DNA of 8,206 nt, from assembly GCA_018817865.1 (NCBI GenBank), contig JAHITG010000495.1:1-8206 (forward strand), given 5' to 3'. The number at the start of each line of letters is the position of its first letter. The first letter of the stretch is position 1. This document shows, in pieces, positions 4,307-8,206 of the stretch. Both the position numbers and the translations under genes were made by a program. Origin of the DNA: Spirochaetota bacterium. Lineage in GTDB: Bacteria > Spirochaetota > JAHITG01. The notes below the pieces were generated by a model. That model was not told the origin of the DNA. It did not search any database and worked only from the letters and a program-made list of their open reading frames with translations.

Positions 4307-6691
4307 TCATTTTTGATCAAATTGGATCTCGAAATAATCCGATGCAGGAGTAATCCTGTAATGCTTCATATCCTTTGTTGTCTTCATGAGCTTGAACTTC
4401 TCTTTGGTTTTAAGAACAGCTTTCCCCTTATAACAAAGCTCAACATCCTGACCCGGAGATTTTAGTTTGATACGGATGCTCTTTTTATCTTTTGACACCT
4501 TTACGATCTCTGCTGTAACAAAAGAGAGAGTCAGATCATCCGCAAGTTTATAGTTGACCATGAACAGATAACCAGTACGCCCGGAAAGAGTCAAGTTAAG
4601 ATCAACAGGGAATTTCTTCTTTAAGAGATTGATCTTTGCAGACTGCTTCATCTCCGTATAATTGGCAGTAAAGAGGAGATCGGCTTCTTCGCCCCTTCGC
4701 AGTATGGTGCTGACCCTTCGGTTTGCATTCTTGATCTCTTTCTTTATGTGACACTCTTTTGCAAATGATTCAATAAAATCGATCTGAAAATCAAACTTAT
4801 GCGTCAAATCAAAACCGCATACAATGATCGATGATTGGCCTCTCTTTATTTTAAACGAAGTTAATTTATTATCCTCTGAATAATAGAGAGGCACCATATC
4901 CTTAGAGGTAGAAGTCTCAAAAGCATAGAGCTCATCCCCGCCGTAATAGAGGAAATCATCTTTATGTTTCTTTACACGATTGGCACCGACCTGCTTGTGG
5001 ATGACCTTCTTGATCTTCAATTGGTCCTTTAATATGGTACACTTTTTAAAAGAGAGATCATACTCAGGAACAGTCGGATAAAAGAGAAGCTGTCTTCCCA
5101 TAGTACTGTAATCAGCGATCTTATCCTGCGTGGCTTTATCCATGAATTCCAGGCTGAAGACCCAGAGGTTATCCAATTTTTCAATCTTCTTTTTATCTAT
5201 GGCTTTTAGATCAATAAACCTGTAGTTATATCCCGCCAGGCGTATCAGCCGAAGAAGTCCGTCAAAGAACTTCTGGTCCCGCTTGGACATGAGATGCTCG
5301 GGAAACTCACCCTTTAAGTATTCTGTCTGGTAATAGGGAAGGTACAGCCCGATGTTGATCTCGGCAACGCTCTTTGATCGGGCAATAAGGGAAGCTGAAG
5401 CTTTAATGACCTCTCCTGCTTCTTTAACCGCATAATAATGATCTGCCAGACTACCGTCAGCACCTATTGCAGCCTGCCAGTTGTGATAATTCCCGAACCC
5501 GCCCATGTTCTCGAAATTCTGTCCCCCGGCAAACATATACCCGTTGATCCCGTTCAAACCTGTTGCAAGGGATGTCTTGATATTTAAAGCCACATCACTG
5601 GGATACAGTACCGGCCTGTCAAACATGATGCCTGTCTGCATTTCGGCACAGATCATGGGATTTTCAGGCGGTGTTATCATCCGTACCACTTCGGTCATGG
5701 CTGTGATATCGGTAAAGTTCTCATAGTCAAGCCTGCGGTACTGGTATGCCCCGCCGAATATAACATCAGGGACATGCTTTCCGAAATTCTTGAACATGCT
5801 GGTGGTCATGATACCCATGTTGCCCCTGCCCTTCACATCATAATCATAGATCTGGGGAATGTTAGCGATCACCGGCAGATCGATACTATATTCCTTCATA
5901 TAACTATATAATTTCTTGTAATAGAGAGCATAAAACTCCCTGTAATAATCCGTCCATTCATAAATGAAGTCTCCTTTTTGCGGGTCAAAGTTCCCGTCAG
6001 GCTGTTTGACTTCCTGAAAAGAGCTGTACTGTGTACGGAAAGCCTTGTTGAAATTTGTAATATCGTGGTATTTTTCTTTAAGATACTTCTGGAATAGAGA
6101 GTTACTAAAGAAAGAATAAGTGGGTGATTTGGTCAGCCAGTTCAGCATGGAGATCTCATTATCCAGCTGGATGAGTATGATCGGCCCGCCATTAACAGCC
6201 AGATAATCCGTTAGAACAGGGATCAGCTTTGAATACCATTTCTGTATCTGAGTGTGATAATCAGGATGATGGTAATCGATCAGGGAAGAGTACGGATTGG
6301 TACGACCTGCATAATTTTTAAGCCGTATTCCCGGATAGGATGAAAAGAGCCATTCAGGAAGGCCGTCCTCGATCATCTCTCCATTTGAGACAGGACCGAT
6401 ACGGGCGATAAAGTATATCTTCTCTTTCTTCATCAGTTCCAGAAAAGAGATCAGGTCCCGCTCCGGAAAAGTCTTTCCGTTAAAATCAAATTTATTCTCT
6501 TTTGGAACATGCCACCGCCAGGGAATGTAACTTGAGATCGTATTCAGGTTGGCTTTTTTTGCTTTCTTTATCCTGTCCGGCCAGTCCTTCTTCTTGATCC
6601 TGAAATAATGTATCTCCCCGGAATATATAAAATCCGGCTTGTTGTTAATACAGAGTGCATTATCCTTTAAAGTCACATCCATCTTCTTCAT
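4307..6691 (-). CDS. GH35-family glycoside hydrolase (beta-galactosidase / exo-beta-glucosaminidase type)
   Basis: 794 residues, no signal peptide, so cytoplasmic and presumably acting on imported oligosaccharides. The TIM barrel shows GH35 landmarks: GEIHYFRI (25-32), IGPVSNGEMIEDGLPEWL (98-115, matching GPYxCAEWxxGGxPxWL), GGPIILIQLDNE with the likely acid/base Glu179, AEMQTG with the likely nucleophile Glu350, and YMFAGGQNFENMGG (385-398). An alpha/beta region from about 445 to 540 (INIGLYLPYY, LWVFSL, MGRQLLFYP) resembles the glutaminase-like domain that follows the barrel in GH42 and in archaeal GH35 exo-beta-glucosaminidases. The tail is beta-rich. Size and lack of signal also fit the archaeal type, so substrate stays open between galactosides and glucosaminides. 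The ATG at 6691 is preferred because GGAGG (6703-6707) lies 11 nt before it; a GTG at 6709 would place that RBS inside the gene. No sugar transporter or regulator is adjacent. GC is clearly higher than in the defence pair (about 53% at 5521-5580). Confidence 0.88.
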   Translation of the reverse strand: MKKMDVTLKDNALCINNKPDFIYSGEIHYFRIKKKDWPDRIKKAKKANLNTISSYIPWRWHVPKENKFDFNGKTFPERDLISFLELMKKEKIYFIARIGPVSNGEMIEDGLPEWLFSSYPGIRLKNYAGRTNPYSSLIDYHHPDYHTQIQKWYSKLIPVLTDYLAVNGGPIILIQLDNEISMLNWLTKSPTYSFFSNSLFQKYLKEKYHDITNFNKAFRTQYSSFQEVKQPDGNFDPQKGDFIYEWTDYYREFYALYYKKLYSYMKEYSIDLPVIANIPQIYDYDVKGRGNMGIMTTSMFKNFGKHVPDVIFGGAYQYRRLDYENFTDITAMTEVVRMITPPENPMICAEMQTGIMFDRPVLYPSDVALNIKTSLATGLNGINGYMFAGGQNFENMGGFGNYHNWQAAIGADGSLADHYYAVKEAGEVIKASASLIARSKSVAEINIGLYLPYYQTEYLKGEFPEHLMSKRDQKFFDGLLRLIRLAGYNYRFIDLKAIDKKKIEKLDNLWVFSLEFMDKATQDKIADYSTMGRQLLFYPTVPEYDLSFKKCTILKDQLKIKKVIHKQVGANRVKKHKDDFLYYGGDELYAFETSTSKDMVPLYYSEDNKLTSFKIKRGQSSIIVCGFDLTHKFDFQIDFIESFAKECHIKKEIKNANRRVSTILRRGEEADLLFTANYTEMKQSAKINLLKKKFPVDLNLTLSGRTGYLFMVNYKLADDLTLSFVTAEIVKVSKDKKSIRIKLKSPGQDVELCYKGKAVLKTKEKFKLMKTTKDMKHYRITPASDYFEIQFDQK

Positions 6692-6792
6692 ATAAGGCGA
6701 AACCTCCACAATATTTTCGAGTTACGAAAATCTTTTACATAACCAAAATAACCAATATTTTTAAAAAATCAAGTAAAAAATTAAAAAAATTA

Positions 6793-6886
6793 GCCACGGA
6801 TTCTCACAAAATAACACGGAAAAATTAAAGTAAAAACTATTTAATAATTTTATAAATTTCCGCGAAATTCTGTGTCATTCTGTGGC
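6793..6886. repeat. MITE-like element with 30-bp imperfect terminal inverted repeats
   Basis: The 30 bases at 6793-6822 (GCCACGGATTCTCACA...CGGAAA) match the reverse complement of 6857-6886 at 22 of 30 positions, with the best agreement at both ends. The 34-bp core is AT-rich and encodes nothing. The structure fits a decayed miniature inverted-repeat element. GCCAC(A/G)GAT-type sequence is common in bacterial intergenic repeats, but only one copy is visible here. Confidence 0.5.
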
Positions 6887-6929
6887 AAAAAAAATATCAA
6901 AAGGAACCACCTTTAAGATTTCCCAAGGC

Positions 6930-6943
6930 GCCCCTAAAGGGGC
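6930..6943. repeat. Short hairpin in intergenic repeat sequence
   Basis: GCCCCT-AA-AGGGGC forms a compact GC-rich hairpin between the MITE-like element and a downstream stretch (TCTCTGCGTTCTC, CCTCTGTGGT at about 6958-6997) that also looks like repeat debris. No T tract follows directly, so a terminator role is not supported. Confidence 0.4.
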
Positions 6944-7141
6944 TTGCTACATTCTTATCTCTGCGTTCTCACTTTTTTACACTGAGTCCTCTGTGGTAAT
7001 TTTTTTGGCCACTTTGATCAGACGCGTCGTCTTAATTACCAGAAAAGGGAAATTCTTTCTTCATTTGTAAAAATCAAAAATAATATTTTTCTATCCGGAT
7101 AATAAAAAAATATTTATTAAACCAAATGGAGGTAATTTAAA

Positions 7142-7792
7142 ATGAAAAAAACAAGATCTATTTTTGGAATGATATTAATATTATCAATATCTTTCCTGAT
7201 CACAGGCTGTTCACAGGACAGCAAGGATGACAATCCTCTTTCACCTGTTCCCGCAGCAGTGGATCCTGCACCGCCGGCTGCAGTTCCTGAACCCACATCA
7301 TTTTTATACAAAATGGATGGCGTACAGGTTGACAATTCAGTAAGATGCGGCGGATTTTATGACCTGAGCTACAGTGAAACAGTACTTGGCGGATGGGATA
7401 ACAATTCTACTTATAAACCGATCCTGTATCTGAATACGCCGGGTAAGACAACCGGTACCTTTACAGAAACAGACGGTGCCTGGGCTCTTTATGTAGTAAG
7501 CACAAACGAAGTATATTATATCAACCTGAACTCCAATAATGTCTGTTTAATAACGATCAATTCAATAGGCGGTGTTGGTAAAAGAATAAAAGGATCATTT
7601 ACTTTAGAGATGACAAATATAACCAGTTCCACTCCTACGGACAAGATCATGATCACGGATGGCTCCTTTAATATTATAAGAGAACCTGATTTCGGAACAG
7701 CTGTCAGTATGAAGACAGTACCGGCAGGCATCTCACTCACTGCTATCGCAAACGATAATCTGGAAAACTTAAGATCGCTCATTAAAAAATAA
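7142..7792 (+). CDS. Lipoprotein with Pro/Ala-rich tether and beta-rich domain (DUF6252-like pattern)
   Basis: 216 residues. A clear lipoprotein signal, MKKTRSIFGM plus a hydrophobic core ending LITGC, predicts lipidation at Cys23. A tether of SQDSKDDNPLSP and then Pro/Ala repeats runs to about residue 52. The rest is beta-rich: YKPILYLNTPGKTTGTFTETDG, YYINLNSNNVCLITINSIGG, GKRIKGSFTLEMTNI, DKIMITDGSFNIIRE. The order of a G-T-F-T strand, a central I-T-I strand, I-K-G-S-F and I-T-D-G-S-F-N resembles small DUF6252-type lipoproteins of unknown function; this is a pattern judgement by eye. Two cysteines (Cys69, Cys134) remain in the mature domain. GGAGG (7128-7132) lies 9 nt before the ATG, which supports the start. 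It appears to be a single-gene unit, with a hairpin 10 bp after the stop codon. Confidence 0.75.
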   Translation: MKKTRSIFGMILILSISFLITGCSQDSKDDNPLSPVPAAVDPAPPAAVPEPTSFLYKMDGVQVDNSVRCGGFYDLSYSETVLGGWDNNSTYKPILYLNTPGKTTGTFTETDGAWALYVVSTNEVYYINLNSNNVCLITINSIGGVGKRIKGSFTLEMTNITSSTPTDKIMITDGSFNIIREPDFGTAVSMKTVPAGISLTAIANDNLENLRSLIKK

Positions 7793-7801
7793 GGTAATAA
7801 A

Positions 7802-7844
7802 ATCCTAACAGGGACAGCCTATTAAGGCCATGCCCTGTCAGGAT
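7802..7844 (+). terminator. Hairpin after the lipoprotein gene, probable terminator
   Basis: ATCCTAACAGGG (7802-7813) pairs with CCCTGTCAGGAT (7833-7844) with one mismatch, and GCCT-ATTA-AGGC (7817-7828) closes the top. It starts 9 bp after the stop codon. The following CCTTCTCATTTTC is only moderately T-rich, so termination is likely but not textbook. The arms echo the GGGACA palindrome at 4182-4205. Confidence 0.5.
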
Positions 7845-7969
7845 CCTTCTCATTTTCAAGATCAAATTTAATATTTTTATAATAGCAACCATCTCCCTTA
7901 AAGATAATAATAATCCGATATTTTTTACATATCAGTAAAATAATTTATTCATGAATTCAAATAATATAG

Positions 7970-7997
7970 TTGATTTAAAATAATCATCATGTATAAT
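7970..7997 (+). promoter_or_regulatory. Sigma70-like promoter for the PAS-domain gene
   Basis: TTGATT (7970-7975) and a perfect TATAAT (7992-7997) are separated by 16 bp. Transcription would start near 8004 and give a leader of about 55 nt with GGAGG at 8049-8053. The preceding 7845-7969 shows nothing recognisable beyond AT-rich sequence. Confidence 0.6.
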
Positions 7998-8059
7998 GGA
8001 AACATAATCATATGTTATTAAGCTGAAAATGCAGTACTCCATTTTATTGGAGGTGTGCA

Positions 8060-8206
8060 ATGGAAAAAAGATCCAGAGAAGAGTTAATAAGAGAAAATAA
8101 AATATTAAAGGGGAAAATCCAGGAACTCTGGAAAGAGAAAGATCTATACCAGAGTCTGTTTATTAATTCACCGGAACGGATGATGATAATAAACAGAAAA
8201 GGAATA
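8060..8206 (+). CDS. PAS-domain sensor protein, N-terminal fragment
   Basis: Only 49 codons are in the window and the frame is open to the right edge. MEKRSREELIRENKILKGKIQELW is a charged amphipathic helix likely to form a coiled coil. It runs into LYQSLFINSPERMMIINRKGI, the standard opening of a PAS domain (xxLFxxSPxxxxxxxxxGxI). No signal or membrane segment precedes it, so this is a cytoplasmic sensor. Such N-termini lead most often to histidine kinases or diguanylate cyclases; the output domain lies outside the window, so the class cannot be named. GGAGG (8049-8053) lies 6 nt before the ATG, and a good promoter sits upstream, so this is the first gene of its transcript. Confidence 0.75.
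   Translation, partial: MEKRSREELIRENKILKGKIQELWKEKDLYQSLFINSPERMMIINRKGI

Larger units (their letters stand above)
6692..7141. other. Divergent intergenic region, GH35 gene / lipoprotein gene
   Basis: No credible gene lies in these 450 bp; the short open frame near 6882-7070 runs through repeat sequence and has no ribosome binding site or family features. Contents: the GH35 RBS, a direct repeat ATAACCAA at 6739-6746 and 6748-6755, the inverted-repeat element 6793-6886, a hairpin at 6930-6943 and repeat-like sequence to about 7015. The RBS of the next gene is at 7128-7132. No clear promoter was found for either flanking gene. Confidence 0.55.

Noticed and set aside
5505..5726. Plus-strand open frame inside the GH35 gene
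   Set aside because: It lies antisense to the conserved YMFAGGQNF and AEMQTG regions and is a by-product of that coding sequence.
7117..7782. Minus-strand frames opposite the 7142-7792 lipoprotein gene
   Set aside because: The plus-strand gene has a lipoprotein signal, GGAGG site and downstream hairpin; the opposite frames have none of these.

Overview
The window is an AT-rich bacterial chromosomal segment, most likely from an uncultivated spirochaete or a relative. The evidence for this is indirect: a flagellin homologue whose signature stretches read most like spirochaetal FlaB (periplasmic-flagellum filament protein), two lipoproteins, and intergenic gaps packed with inverted repeats. The assignment is an inference; there is no rRNA or housekeeping marker here.

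Layout, left to right. (1) Positions 1-1753, minus strand: a two-gene operon of an ABC/AAA15-type ATPase and a DUF4435 (TOPRIM-like) protein that overlap by 8 bp. The second gene runs off the left edge. This matches the AriA-AriB pair of the PARIS anti-phage system, in a divergent form. It has its own promoter, and its ribosome binding site sits in a hairpin loop just before the start. (2) Positions 2074-3321: two convergent genes separated by 15 bp. One is a flagellin-fold protein with an added N-terminal secretion signal, and the other is a small lipoprotein with a flavodoxin-like alpha/beta pattern. (3) Positions 3524-4032: an ORF6N-domain gene (phage-type DNA-binding) broken by a one-base frameshift near its 5' end. 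(4) Positions 4033-4306: a dense cluster of inverted repeats, including a 116-bp three-way-junction element and an intrinsic terminator for the next gene. (5) Positions 4307-6691, minus strand: a cytoplasmic GH35-family glycosidase (beta-galactosidase or exo-beta-glucosaminidase type). (6) Positions 6692-7141: no gene, but a MITE-like inverted repeat and further repeat debris. (7) Positions 7142-7792: a lipoprotein with a Pro/Ala-rich tether and a beta-rich domain. (8) Position 8060 to the right edge: the start of a PAS-domain sensor protein with its own sigma70-like promoter.

The defence pair and the ORF6N gene are visibly lower in GC than the glycosidase, which fits an acquired accessory segment beside resident genes. 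The genes do not form one pathway. Only ariA and ariB clearly work together. The flagellin-like protein and its convergent lipoprotein neighbour are both predicted envelope proteins, but nothing shows that they cooperate.
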